A stretch of DNA of 64,000 nucleotides from positions 47,766 to 111,765 of the forward strand of contig JAIXWJ010000037.1 in assembly GCA_027491335.1 (NCBI GenBank), written 5' to 3'. Below, piece after piece: positions 1 to 8,386 of this stretch. The first letter of the stretch is position 1. The number at the start of each line of letters is the position of its first letter. Position numbers and translations under genes: made by a program. Under the pieces are notes generated by a model that searched no databases, had not been told where the DNA came from, and worked only from the letters and a program-made list of their open reading frames with translations. This DNA comes from Actinomycetes bacterium (lineage in GTDB: Bacteria > Actinomycetota > Acidimicrobiia > Acidimicrobiales > Ilumatobacteraceae).

Positions 1-395
1 AATCGGGTGTCGAATCGAGCGCGTCGCGCCGCGATACGCAGGTCGCATCCGAGCGCGAGGTTCATTCCGGCCCCAACGGCGGCGCCGTTCACCGCCGCGA
101 TGGTCGGCAGTTCACTGCGCGCGATGCGCAGGAAGCCTTCGTAGATGTTGCCCAAACTCTCGGCCGTGCTGGTTTGCAGATTGCCCAGATTCGCTCCCGC
201 GCAAAACGCCGGTGCCGTGCCGGTGACCACGATGGCCCCGATCGCCGAATCCGATTCGACGCGATCCATGACCGCCACGATCTCGGCCACCAATGGGGCG
301 GTGAGCGTGTTGCGCTCGGCGGGATTGTTCAAGGTGATGGTGGCGACGCCATCGGCGACGTCGAGAAGGACGAGAGGACTGTTCGATTCGGTCAC
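1..395 (-). CDS. Enoyl-CoA hydratase/isomerase family protein (3' part cut by window edge)
   Basis: Crotonase-fold protein, of which the first ~131 residues are visible before the left edge. The translation has the family's N-terminal strand pattern (VLLDVADGVATITLNNP), then the oxyanion-hole segment FCAGANLG and the second oxyanion region AAVNGAAVGAGMNLALGCD. I chose the GTG at 395, because the ATG a few bases upstream runs straight into a stop. A GAGAAT box lies 6 nt before the GTG, so the message may be leaderless. It is divergent from the Nudix gene. Expected to hydrate or isomerise an enoyl-CoA; the exact substrate cannot be read. Confidence 0.88.
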   Translation of the reverse strand, partial: MTESNSPLVLLDVADGVATITLNNPAERNTLTAPLVAEIVAVMDRVESDSAIGAIVVTGTAPAFCAGANLGNLQTSTAESLGNIYEGFLRIARSELPTIAAVNGAAVGAGMNLALGCDLRIAARRARFDTR

Positions 396-439
396 CGGAG
401 CATTCTCGCAGACGCGTCGAGCGTGCCTAGTGTTGGTGC

Positions 440-1132
440 ATGTCGAATGGCGAGAGCGACGAGGCCGCGCTGAAGGCCCGCAAGAGTCGCCCGGCCGCCA
501 CGGTGATCCTCACGAGAATCGCCGAGCACTCCCCGTGCGGCTTGGAGGTGTTGCTGTTGCGCCGCAGCGACGTGGGCGCCTTCGCCGGCATGTGGGTGTT
601 TCCCGGTGGACGCGTGGACGACGCCGACGAAGGACACGACGACTATTCCCGAGCCATGTCGGCCGCCATCCGCGAGGCTCACGAGGAAGTGTCGGCCCGG
701 GTCGATCGAGCGGCTCTCGCCCCGTGGAGCCACTGGACGCCCCCGTTGTCGGCGCCGGCCCGCTTCAAAACCTGGTTCTTCGTGGCCGCCCACGATGACG
801 GAGACATCGCGATCGACAACCACGAGATCGTCGACTATCGCTGGATGGCTCCCGATCGGGCACTGGCCGCCGCGCTCCCGATGGCTCCTCCCACCATCGT
901 CACCCTTCACGAACTGCACGAGGCGGGAGACCACCAAACCATTCGTCGCGGACGAGTCGACCCGCCCGCGTACGTCACCCGACCCGGCCGCACCGCCGAT
1001 GGTCAGGACGTGATGATGTGGAACGGCGACGCCGGATACGAATCCGGTGACGCCGACCTCGACGGACCCCGCAATCGACTGGTGATGCTGAACGGATTCG
1101 GTGGCACCGATTGGATCTACGTGCGTGCCTGA
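440..1132 (+). CDS. Nudix hydrolase (NUDT7/NUDT19-like)
   Basis: A 230-residue Nudix-fold pyrophosphatase. The Nudix box runs from FPGGRV (residues 54-59) to REAHEEV (78-84), with an insert between the glycines and the REUXEE part, as is common in NUDT7/NUDT19-like enzymes that act on CoA or related diphosphates. The catalytic glutamates of REUXEE are present. A TAGTGT box at 428-433 ends 6 nt before the ATG, and no Shine-Dalgarno sequence is seen, so the transcript is probably leaderless. Lying next to enoyl-CoA hydratases, a role in acyl-CoA turnover is plausible but is inference. Confidence 0.85.
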   Translation: MSNGESDEAALKARKSRPAATVILTRIAEHSPCGLEVLLLRRSDVGAFAGMWVFPGGRVDDADEGHDDYSRAMSAAIREAHEEVSARVDRAALAPWSHWTPPLSAPARFKTWFFVAAHDDGDIAIDNHEIVDYRWMAPDRALAAALPMAPPTIVTLHELHEAGDHQTIRRGRVDPPAYVTRPGRTADGQDVMMWNGDAGYESGDADLDGPRNRLVMLNGFGGTDWIYVRA

Positions 1133-1186
1133 GAGTTCCCGACCGGGCGGAACGCGAGCGCGATCGAGCAAGTAGCGTCGTCATCG

Positions 1187-1783
1187 ATGATCGACCATGT
1201 CTTCACCGACGTCATCAGCGCGCTTCGCGATGGGTTCGAACGCGCCTTCCTCGAGCGCCAAGCCTTCGAGGAGCACTTTCAGGTCGACGTGATGCTGGGC
1301 GACATCACCTGGGAAACGAGCTACGGATTGCCGGGCGAAGGTTTGCCACCGCGCGTGGTCGCCCACGTCACGTTCGACTGGCCGTCGTGGAGCCAGACCG
1401 CCTATCGCCGTTGGTACGTGGATGAGAAGCTCGACGAACAACCGTCCATCGAGATGGAAGTCGTGCTGCGCATCCAACGCATCAAGGACCAGCCCGATCT
1501 CGCGCTCGTGCGCACGTTTCTTCCGCAACTCAGTCCCCTCATCGGCGATGGGCGACTCGAGCGAGCCGGACTCACCTTGGAGACCACGCATCTGGACGAC
1601 GACGATCTCGTCGAGCACGCGGTGGAAGTCACCTACGAGGGCCTCTACGAACTGTCCGAGGAGTCGTTGGCCGATGGTGCCAGCACGTTGCTCGACGACC
1701 ATTTCGGGGCTCTCGGTGGTTGGGTGGCCGCCATGCTCGTGAAGATGGGCGACGTGAAGTACACCTTCTTGCCCGCCGATTGA
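1187..1783 (+). CDS. Conserved hypothetical protein
   Basis: A 198-residue acidic, soluble protein with no signal peptide, membrane segment or motif that I recognise. It is tryptophan/aspartate-rich in the middle (HVTFDWPSWSQTAYRRWYVDE) and has an acidic patch (HLDDDDLVEH). A TAGCGT box at 1173-1178 lies 8 nt before the ATG. It follows the Nudix gene by 54 bp on the same strand. No function is proposed. Confidence 0.7.
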   Translation: MIDHVFTDVISALRDGFERAFLERQAFEEHFQVDVMLGDITWETSYGLPGEGLPPRVVAHVTFDWPSWSQTAYRRWYVDEKLDEQPSIEMEVVLRIQRIKDQPDLALVRTFLPQLSPLIGDGRLERAGLTLETTHLDDDDLVEHAVEVTYEGLYELSEESLADGASTLLDDHFGALGGWVAAMLVKMGDVKYTFLPAD

Positions 1784-1804
1784 CGTCACCCCGTCGACGT
1801 CACC

Positions 1805-1834
1805 TTGTCGACGACCAATCTTGTCGACGACCAA
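1805..1834. repeat. Short direct repeat in the gap before the hydratase gene
   Basis: TTGTCGACGACCAA occurs twice (1805-1818 and 1821-1834) with a 16-bp period, followed by a decayed third copy (about 1835-1848). Each unit contains the palindrome GTCGAC. It lies between the hypothetical gene and the next hydratase. Function unknown. Confidence 0.6.
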
Positions 1835-1876
1835 AATTGACGACGACCCGAATCAAGCAACGAAAGAGAGTCGAAC

Positions 1877-2677
1877 ATGGCACTACTCACCGAACCCGAC
1901 AGCGTCGTTCTCCTCGACGTCGACGAGCGCATCGCCACCATCACCTTGAACCGTCCGGCGGCTCGCAACGCGTTGTCTTCGGACGTACTGAAGCTGATTC
2001 CACGGCTGATGAAGCAAGCCGACGCGAGCGACGACGTGGACGTGATCATCCTCACCGGTTCGGATCCGGCGTTCTGTGCCGGTCTCGATCTGAAGGAATT
2101 GGGGTCATCGGGCAAGAACCTCGGGTCCGGATCGGGCGCCGATGGCCGCCCCAATTCCGATGGCGTGCGCGGGCCCTTCCCCGGATTGACCAAGCCGCTC
2201 ATCGGGGCGGTGAACGGCGTGGCCATCACCGGCGGTTTCGAGTTGGCGCTGAACTGCGACTTTCTGGTGGCGTCCGAACACGCCAAGTTCGGTGACACCC
2301 ATGCCCGAGTCGGCGTGATGCCCGGTTGGGGCCTGACGGTGCTGCTCCCCCAGGCCGTCGGGGTGCGACGGGCCCGCGAGATGAGCATGACCGGAAACTT
2401 CATGCTGGCCGACGAGGCCCTGGCCCGTGGGCTGGTGAATCACGTCGTTCCCCATCAGGACTTAATGCCCTTCACCCGCCGATTGGCCCTCGACATCGTC
2501 GGAAACGACCAGCCCGGGGTGCGCCAGATCCGGGCCACGTACGCCGCGATCCACGCCGAGGCCCAGGGCTGGGAGATCGAGGCCCTCGACGGCGCCCGCT
2601 GGCGCGAATCCCAGTTTTCCCCCGAAAAGGTGGCCGCCCGCCGCGAGGCCATCCAGAACCGTGGACGCCACCAATAA
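1877..2677 (+). CDS. Enoyl-CoA hydratase/isomerase family protein
   Basis: A full-length crotonase family member of 266 residues. It shows ITLNRPAARNALS near the N-terminus, the first oxyanion-hole segment FCAGLDLKELG, the second one AVNGVAITGGFELALNCD, and the GDTHARVGVMPGWG segment where catalytic acidic residues of some hydratases lie. The start ATG follows the purine-rich AAAGAGAG. Its FADTHA/GDTHA-type signature resembles the hydratase at 34314-35120, so the two may be paralogues. Predicted to act on an acyl-CoA intermediate; the substrate is not determinable here. Confidence 0.9.
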   Translation: MALLTEPDSVVLLDVDERIATITLNRPAARNALSSDVLKLIPRLMKQADASDDVDVIILTGSDPAFCAGLDLKELGSSGKNLGSGSGADGRPNSDGVRGPFPGLTKPLIGAVNGVAITGGFELALNCDFLVASEHAKFGDTHARVGVMPGWGLTVLLPQAVGVRRAREMSMTGNFMLADEALARGLVNHVVPHQDLMPFTRRLALDIVGNDQPGVRQIRATYAAIHAEAQGWEIEALDGARWRESQFSPEKVAARREAIQNRGRHQ

Positions 2678-2720
2678 TCCACCATCACGCGACGTCACCG
2701 ATAGGTATGTACTCATGGGG

Positions 2721-2776
2721 TAAGGTTTCGCATCCAATTCGTCGGACACCCCCGTTCGGCGACCTAGGGGAGGAAA
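2721..2776 (+). promoter_or_regulatory. Probable promoter -10 element and strong RBS of the BMP transporter operon
   Basis: A TAAGGT hexamer at 2721-2726 fits the actinobacterial -10 pattern TANNNT. A strong Shine-Dalgarno sequence, GGGGAGGAAA (2767-2776), sits 7 nt before the ATG at 2784. I looked for a purine-type aptamer in this leader and saw no convincing helices. Confidence 0.5.
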
Positions 2777-2783
2777 CAACCAC

Positions 2784-3833
2784 ATGCGCAAGAATGCACG
2801 ACTGCTGACAGCTTCGCTGGCGGCTCTCGGCCTCTTCGCCGCGGCTTGCGGCGGCGATGACGGCGGATCAACCAGCACCGAGGCTCCGGTCTCGTCCGAT
2901 GCACCCGCGACCGACGGCTTCATCGCCGGTATCGCGTTCGACACCGGTGGCCGCGGCGACGGCACCTTCAACGACTCGGCTGCCCTCGGTGGCGAGTGCG
3001 CCGCCGAAGCGACCGGCGCGGAAATCAAGGAACTCGAGGCGAACGTCGACGAGGACCGCAAGGCCAACCTCGAGCTGTTGGTCGAAGGTGGCGCCAAGGT
3101 CATCGTGGGTGTGGGCTTCATGTTCACCGATCCCATGACCGAAATTGCCGCCGCCAACCCCGACGTGTCCTTCGGCATCGTCGACTCGGTGGTCGAGGCC
3201 GACAACGTGTCGAGCCTGGTGTTCGCCGAGGAGCAGGGCTCGTTCCTGGTCGGTGCGGCCGCCGCGCTGAAGAGCGAGTCGGGCACCATCGGCTTCATCG
3301 GTGGTCAGGAGATCGACCTCATCAAGAAGTTCGAGGCCGGTTACACGGCTGGCGCCAAGTACATCAACCCCGACATCGTCGTGGAAGTTGCGTACCTCGG
3401 ACCCGCAGGTGACAACAGCGCTTGGGGCAACGTCGACGGCGCCAAGGAAATCGCCGCCGGCTGGTACGCCGCTGGTGCCGACATCATCTACACCGCCGCC
3501 GGCGGTTCGGGTGCGGGCACCATTCAGGCCGCCATCGAGGCCGACGCGTGGGCGATCGGCGTGGACAGCGACCAGTACCTCACCTCCGGTGACCCCGAGG
3601 CTCAGAAGCACATCCTCACCTCGATGCTGAAGCGCGTCGACGTGGCCGTGTGCGAGACCATCAAGGCCGTCGCCGGTGGCGACACCTCGGGTGGCTTCAA
3701 GACCTTCGACCTCAGCAATGACGGCGTGGGCTACGCCACCTCCGGTGGATACGTCGACGACATCGCGGCTCAGCTCGACGAGATCAAGGCCAAGATCGTG
3801 GCCGGCGAGATCGAGGTCCCCAAGGCTCCCTGA
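2784..3833 (+). CDS. BMP-family ABC transporter substrate-binding lipoprotein
   Basis: A 349-residue extracytoplasmic binding protein of the Bmp/Med/PnrA family, which binds nucleosides. It has a lipoprotein signal with lipobox AAAC (Cys22), then a short Ser/Thr/Ala/Pro linker to residue ~45. The PnrA-like core includes FNDSAALGGECAAE, VGVGFMFTDPM, GFIGGQEIDLIKKFEAGYTAGAKYI and YTAAGGSGAGTIQAA. It starts a four-gene importer with the ATPase and two permeases downstream. Adenosine deaminase and UPRT further on support nucleoside uptake as the role; the exact ligand is inferred from context and family. Confidence 0.92.
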   Translation: MRKNARLLTASLAALGLFAAACGGDDGGSTSTEAPVSSDAPATDGFIAGIAFDTGGRGDGTFNDSAALGGECAAEATGAEIKELEANVDEDRKANLELLVEGGAKVIVGVGFMFTDPMTEIAAANPDVSFGIVDSVVEADNVSSLVFAEEQGSFLVGAAAALKSESGTIGFIGGQEIDLIKKFEAGYTAGAKYINPDIVVEVAYLGPAGDNSAWGNVDGAKEIAAGWYAAGADIIYTAAGGSGAGTIQAAIEADAWAIGVDSDQYLTSGDPEAQKHILTSMLKRVDVAVCETIKAVAGGDTSGGFKTFDLSNDGVGYATSGGYVDDIAAQLDEIKAKIVAGEIEVPKAP

Positions 3834-3872
3834 TCAGGAACCAGCGGACTAGATCCGCGATCAGCACTACGC

Positions 3873-3901
3873 GAGAGCCCGGGTCGTCGACCCGGGCTCT
3901 C
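3873..3901 (+). terminator. Strong GC-rich stem-loop inside the transporter operon
   Basis: A perfect 13-bp inverted repeat starting GAGAGCCCGGGTC, with a 3-nt loop, lies between the binding-protein gene and the ATPase gene. No T-tract follows. It could end most transcripts or protect the 3' end of the lipoprotein message, giving more binding protein than membrane complex. A TATAAC hexamer at 3905-3910 could serve a second promoter. Confidence 0.7.
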
Positions 3902-3934
3902 TGCTATAACTGGTCGATCACTTCGAGGGGAACC

Positions 3935-5488
3935 ATGTCGGAACAACCGCAAACGCGCGGCGACTTCGCGGTCGAATTGCGTGGAATCACCAAGACCTTC
4001 CCCGGCGTCATCGCCAACCACAACGTGAACCTGACGGTGCGACCCGGCACCATTCACGCCATCGTGGGCGAGAACGGCGCCGGCAAGTCCACGCTGATGA
4101 AGACCTTGTACGGGATGCACCAACCCGACGAGGGAACGATCGTGGTGAACGGCTCCTCTCGAACCTTCCGTTCCCCCACCGATGCCATCGCCACCGGAAT
4201 CGGAATGGTTCACCAGCACTTCATGCTGGCCGACAATCTCACGATCACCGAGAACATCATCCTGGGCAACGAGCCCACGACGTCGCGCGGACGCATCGAT
4301 TTCACCGCCGCCCACGACAGCATTCGCCGACTCATGTCCACCCTCGGGGTGGACTTCGACTTGGATGCCCCGGTGTCCAGCCTCGGCGTGGGACAACGCC
4401 AACGCGTCGAGATCCTGAAGGTGTTGTACCGGGGAGCTCGCATCCTGATCCTCGATGAGCCCACCGCCGTTCTGGTGCCGCAGGAAGTCACCGAACTCTT
4501 CGTCACCCTGAAGCGCTTGGTCGCCGAAGGTGCCACGGTGATCTTCATCTCGCACAAACTCGACGAAGTTCTGGCGAACTGCGACGAGATCACCGTCATC
4601 CGCCAGGGAACCACCGTGGCCCACACCACACCACGGGAAACCGACCGCCGCGGATTGGCCGAGTTGATGGTGGGCAGCGATCTCCCCGATCCGTCGGGTC
4701 GTGAGACATCCGTCGGAGACACCGTGTTGCTGCAGGTGTCCGGGCTCGACGTCGCCGGAACGGTCGCGGGTTCGAAGCTGGCGCTCGATGACGTGTCGTT
4801 GCGGGTGCACGCCGGTGAGATTGTCGGCATCGCCGGAGTGGAAGGCAACGGACAATTCGAGTTGTGCGAAGCGATCCTCGGGCTGACACCCGCCGTTCGC
4901 GGTTCGGTCACCCTCGAGAACCGCGACATCTCCGATGCGCCGACTCGCGAGCGCATCGGCGCGGGATTGTCGTACATCCCCTTCGATCGACATCGCGAGG
5001 GATTGCTGCTCGACGCCCCTCTGTGGGAGAACACCTATCTCGGCCGTGAGGACGACCCGGCACTCTCGTCGCGCGTGTTCACTCGTCGTCGCGCGATCGA
5101 GGCCGACAGTCGGACCATCATCGAACGATTCGGTGTGCGCACACCGAACGAGCACGTTCCGGCTTTCGCTCTCTCGGGCGGCAATCAGCAAAAGCTCGTC
5201 GTGGGACGCGAGATGGCCAGCAACCCCAAAGTGCTCTTGGCCGCCCATCCCACACGGGGCGTCGATGTCGGTGCTCAAGCCGCCATCTGGGACGAACTCC
5301 GTCACGCTCGCGACAACGGCCTGGGCGTGTTGTTGGTCAGCGCCGACCTCGAAGAGCTCATCGGATTGAGCGACACCATTCTCGTGATGTTCGATGGTCG
5401 CATCACCGCCGAACTGGATCCGGCCAATGCCACACCAGAGTTGCTCGGCACCTACATGACCGGAGAAGTGCAGGGGGCTCGTTCGTGA
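3935..5488 (+). CDS. ABC transporter ATP-binding protein, double-cassette (nucleoside/sugar type)
   Basis: A 517-residue protein with two fused ATPase cassettes, as in the BMP/nucleoside and ribose importers. Cassette 1 has Walker A GENGAGKST (45-53), signature LGVGQRQR (about 150) and Walker B ILILDEPTA (about 170). Cassette 2 has a degenerate Walker A (GVEGNGQFE, about 300) but an intact LSGGNQQ (about 413), followed by AAHPTRGVDVG in place of a normal Walker B. One defective site is typical for this family. The start ATG follows GAGGGGAACC. The stop overlaps the GTG of the next permease by 4 bp. Confidence 0.92.
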   Translation: MSEQPQTRGDFAVELRGITKTFPGVIANHNVNLTVRPGTIHAIVGENGAGKSTLMKTLYGMHQPDEGTIVVNGSSRTFRSPTDAIATGIGMVHQHFMLADNLTITENIILGNEPTTSRGRIDFTAAHDSIRRLMSTLGVDFDLDAPVSSLGVGQRQRVEILKVLYRGARILILDEPTAVLVPQEVTELFVTLKRLVAEGATVIFISHKLDEVLANCDEITVIRQGTTVAHTTPRETDRRGLAELMVGSDLPDPSGRETSVGDTVLLQVSGLDVAGTVAGSKLALDDVSLRVHAGEIVGIAGVEGNGQFELCEAILGLTPAVRGSVTLENRDISDAPTRERIGAGLSYIPFDRHREGLLLDAPLWENTYLGREDDPALSSRVFTRRRAIEADSRTIIERFGVRTPNEHVPAFALSGGNQQKLVVGREMASNPKVLLAAHPTRGVDVGAQAAIWDELRHARDNGLGVLLVSADLEELIGLSDTILVMFDGRITAELDPANATPELLGTYMTGEVQGARS

Positions 5489-6597
5489 ACCGTCAGAAAC
5501 TGCAGCGCATGCTGGTGACGTCGGCCAGTTCGCTCATCGCGATCATCGTGGCTCTCGCCATCTGTGCCGTCATCTTGCTCATCACCGGCAAGGACCCCGT
5601 GAAGGCCTTCTCCACCCTCTTTGGCGCGGCCGGCGAGACCAAGGTGCTGCAGGGCATGCTCAATCGCGCCACACCACTCATGATCTCGGCCGCCGCCGTG
5701 GCCATCGGCTTCAAGATGAATCTGTTCAACATCGGCGTGGAAGGTCAGATGCGCGTGGCGCTGCTGTCCACCGCCGTCATCGGTGGTGCCGTGAATCTTC
5801 CCGCCCCGCTGCACATCGCCTTCTGCTTCGTGGTGGCCATGGCCACCGGTGCGATCTGGGCCGGCATCGCCGGTTGGCTGAAGGTGAAGCGCAACGTCAA
5901 CGAAGTGATCTCCACGATCATGTTGAACTTCATCGCGCTCAGCGCGGTGGCGTGGTCGTTCGACACCTTCTTCCGCGCCAACAAGGAAGGCGAGTCCACC
6001 AGCGTGCTGGTGAAGACCAAGGACCTTCCCACGACCGCATGGTTCCCCGACATCGTCGATCGCCGACTGAACGGCATGTTGATCATCGCCATTTTGATTC
6101 TCATCTTGTTCTGGGTCCTGGTGTGGAAGACCAAGTTCGGTTTCCAGCTTCGAGCCTCCGGAGCCAACTCCGGAGCGGCCCGCGCCACCGGAGTCGACCC
6201 CAAACGCATGGTTCTCGTCTCCATGCTGATCTCGGGCGCGATCGCCGGTCTGGTGGGAATGCGGGCTCTGATGGGCGATGTTCACGCGTATCAGAACAAC
6301 CTGGCCGAACAACAGGGTTTCAACGGCATCGCCGTGGCCCTGTTGGGCCGAAACCATCCGGCCGGCATCTTCTTCTCGGCGCTTCTGTTCGGCTTCCTCG
6401 GCGAGGCCTCAGGTCGACTGCAACTGGAGGACATCCCCAAGGAGATCGTCACCATCATGACCGGCATCATCGTGCTGGCGGTCGTGATCATCAACGAGGC
6501 GGTCAAACGATGGGATGACCGACGCATCCAACGACGCGCCGCGGCCATGGTCGACGAGAAGTTGGCGAACGAGAAGAAGGTCGAGGCGGCGTCATGA
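5485..6597 (+). CDS. ABC transporter permease (BMP/nucleoside type), first subunit
   Basis: A 370-residue integral membrane protein of the branched-chain/ribose-type permease superfamily. It has many hydrophobic segments, beginning with one at about residues 15-35. The family motif FNIGVEGQM follows the second or third helix, and the coupling region ASGANSGAARATGVDP contacts the ATPase. It starts with GTG overlapping the ATPase stop (GTGA) and ends overlapping the next permease (ATGA), so the three genes are translationally coupled. Together with the second permease it should form the heterodimeric channel. Confidence 0.9.
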   Translation: MNRQKLQRMLVTSASSLIAIIVALAICAVILLITGKDPVKAFSTLFGAAGETKVLQGMLNRATPLMISAAAVAIGFKMNLFNIGVEGQMRVALLSTAVIGGAVNLPAPLHIAFCFVVAMATGAIWAGIAGWLKVKRNVNEVISTIMLNFIALSAVAWSFDTFFRANKEGESTSVLVKTKDLPTTAWFPDIVDRRLNGMLIIAILILILFWVLVWKTKFGFQLRASGANSGAARATGVDPKRMVLVSMLISGAIAGLVGMRALMGDVHAYQNNLAEQQGFNGIAVALLGRNHPAGIFFSALLFGFLGEASGRLQLEDIPKEIVTIMTGIIVLAVVIINEAVKRWDDRRIQRRAAAMVDEKLANEKKVEAAS

Positions 6598-7859
6598 GTC
6601 GCATCTCCTTTTTGTCATCCTTGAGCCCAGCGCGACGGGCGATCCTGATGTCGCTGGGCTTCGTCTTGTTGTTGTCGATGGTGCGAATCCTCACCAACAG
6701 CGACGACCTCACCAGCTCCGGAACGATCTCGTCGACGCTTCGCGTGGCCACTCCGATCCTGCTCGCCGGTCTCGCCGGTTTGTGGGCCGAGCGCGCCGGA
6801 ATCGTGAACATCGGCATCGAAGGAATGATGATCGTCGGCGCGTGGCTGGGCGGCTTCGGAGCATGGAAGTGGGGATCGTGGGCCGGCATCGGCTTGGCGC
6901 TCGTCGGCGGAGCCCTGGTGGGCCTCATTCACGCGTTGGCCACGGTTCGATTCAACGTCGACCACGTGGTGTCGGGTATCGCCATCAACATCCTGGCCGG
7001 TGGTGCCACCGAGTATCTGTCCATCATCGCGTTCAAGGGCCAGGACGGTGGTGGCGAAAGCCAATCACCCAACGGCAAGGGGGGCTACGGCACCTTCGAC
7101 ATGCCGTTCCTGAGCGGTGGCCACATCGGCGATTGGAAAACGCCGGACATTCTGGGATGGATCGAGAAAAAGCGCGACATTCCCCTCATACCCGACCTGG
7201 CGGCGTTCGCTCGTGGTTTGTCGAGCGACGTGTACATCCCCACGCTGGTGGCTCTGTCCATCGTCCCCCTGACGGCATGGGTCTTGTGGCGCACGCGTTG
7301 GGGACTGCGTCTGCGATCGAGCGGCGAGTCGCCGCGCGCCGGTGAGAGCCTCGGTGTGGCGGTGGTTCGCTTGCGCTACCAAGCCATGGCGATCAGTGGT
7401 TCGTTGGCCGCCTTCGGAGGCGCTTACTTGTCGTGCGTGCTCACCAGCACCTATCGGCAGGGGCAAACCGGAGGTCGTGGTTTCATCGGTTTGGCCACCA
7501 CCATCTTCGGAAACTGGAATCCCGTCGGAGTGCTTCGCGGGGCGATCCTGTTCGGCTTCCCCACCGCACTGAAGTTCCGCGACGCCAAGAACGTGCCCGC
7601 GTTGCTGTTGGTGGCGGCCATCGTGCTCGCACTGATCACCGCGTTGCTCGTGTCGCGCCGCAAGTCGATGGCCGCCATCGGAACCGCGTTCGGATCGGCG
7701 CTGGCATTGTTCACCTGGATCACCGTCGACGAGGTTCCCTCGGAGTTCGTGGCCGCCACGCCGTACATCGTGACCATCATCGTGCTGGCCGGAGCTCGGC
7801 AACAGTTGCGCCCGCCGGCGCACGCCGGACAGTCGTACCGCCCCGGCGAGAATCACTGA
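6594..7859 (+). CDS. ABC transporter permease (BMP/nucleoside type), second subunit
   Basis: A 421-residue multi-spanning membrane protein, partner of the preceding permease. It has the paired family motif VNIGIEGMM and the coupling loop SSGESPRAGESLGV. It is longer than usual because of a soluble insert of about 60 residues in the middle (QDGGGESQSPNGKGG onward to the next helix) and a C-terminal tail ending in AHAGQSYRPGENH. The start ATG overlaps the previous stop. A short hairpin follows the stop codon immediately. Confidence 0.88.
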   Translation: MSRISFLSSLSPARRAILMSLGFVLLLSMVRILTNSDDLTSSGTISSTLRVATPILLAGLAGLWAERAGIVNIGIEGMMIVGAWLGGFGAWKWGSWAGIGLALVGGALVGLIHALATVRFNVDHVVSGIAINILAGGATEYLSIIAFKGQDGGGESQSPNGKGGYGTFDMPFLSGGHIGDWKTPDILGWIEKKRDIPLIPDLAAFARGLSSDVYIPTLVALSIVPLTAWVLWRTRWGLRLRSSGESPRAGESLGVAVVRLRYQAMAISGSLAAFGGAYLSCVLTSTYRQGQTGGRGFIGLATTIFGNWNPVGVLRGAILFGFPTALKFRDAKNVPALLLVAAIVLALITALLVSRRKSMAAIGTAFGSALALFTWITVDEVPSEFVAATPYIVTIIVLAGARQQLRPPAHAGQSYRPGENH

Positions 7860-7876
7860 CTCGCGCGGCGCGCGAG
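7860..7876 (+). terminator. Hairpin directly after the permease stop
   Basis: CTCGCGC-GGC-GCGCGAG, a 7-bp stem with a 3-nt loop, begins at the base after the TGA. No T-run follows. It is placed where the transporter operon meets the converging queF gene. Confidence 0.45.
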
Positions 7877-7902
7877 CCGAGCCCGCACGTCGAGCCCGCG
7901 GA

Positions 7903-8310
7903 TCAGCGGAAGTCGCCCAACACGGCGACGGCGCGAACCTCGATGCCGCCCCGCGGGCGTTGCGTCAGCGTCACCCGAACGCCGGACGGCTGGGCGGTGT
8001 CCATGATCTCGCCGGCGATTTCGGCGGACAACGCCTCGGCGAAGACCGCCCGATCGCGGAAACTCCAGAGATACAGCTTCAGGCTCTTGGACTCCACGCA
8101 CCAGTTCCGCGGCCGATACTCGATGACGAGATGCGAGAGATCCGGTTGCCGCGTCACGGGGCACATCGACGCCAGCTCGTCGGTGGTGAACGTCACCACC
8201 GACACGTTGGCGGGAGCGGGGAAAACCTCGACGTGCTCGATCGCCTCGCGAACAGTTGCGCCCAGAACGGTCAGGCGGTCATGGGTGTTGTCGGTCGCGT
8301 TGTCGTTCAT
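7903..8310 (-). CDS. queF: NADPH-dependent 7-cyano-7-deazaguanine (preQ0) reductase
   Basis: A 135-residue unimodular QueF. It reduces the nitrile of preQ0 to the amine preQ1 in queuosine biosynthesis. The catalytic cysteine lies in LASMCPVTRQPD, and the family signature ESKSLKLYLWSFRD follows. I chose the ATG at 8310, because a TACGCT box lies 8 nt upstream as in other leaderless starts here. An in-frame GTG at 8343 would add 11 residues with no family similarity. No queC/D/E lies in the window. Confidence 0.93.
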   Translation of the reverse strand: MNDNATDNTHDRLTVLGATVREAIEHVEVFPAPANVSVVTFTTDELASMCPVTRQPDLSHLVIEYRPRNWCVESKSLKLYLWSFRDRAVFAEALSAEIAGEIMDTAQPSGVRVTLTQRPRGGIEVRAVAVLGDFR

Positions 8311-8374
8311 CGCCCCACAGCGTATGGGTCTTTCGTCATGCACGCACCCACGTCCGAGCGGGGATGGGTCGCCC

Positions 8375-8380
8375 TAGAAT
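8375..8380 (+). promoter_or_regulatory. -10 element TAGAAT of a leaderless start
   Basis: TAGAAT ends 6 nt before the ATG at 8387, with no ribosome binding site between. This is the best match to TATAAT among the leaderless-type starts in the window. Confidence 0.55.
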
Positions 8381-8386
8381 TCGGTC

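Noticed and set aside
2678..2783. Purine or other riboswitch ahead of the nucleoside importer
   Set aside because: The 106-bp leader shows no conserved aptamer core or stable paired helices; only a promoter-like hexamer and a ribosome site.
8311..8343. Longer queF from the GTG at 8343
   Set aside because: The added 11 residues do not resemble QueF N-termini, and the ATG at 8310 has a matching -10 box at leaderless distance.
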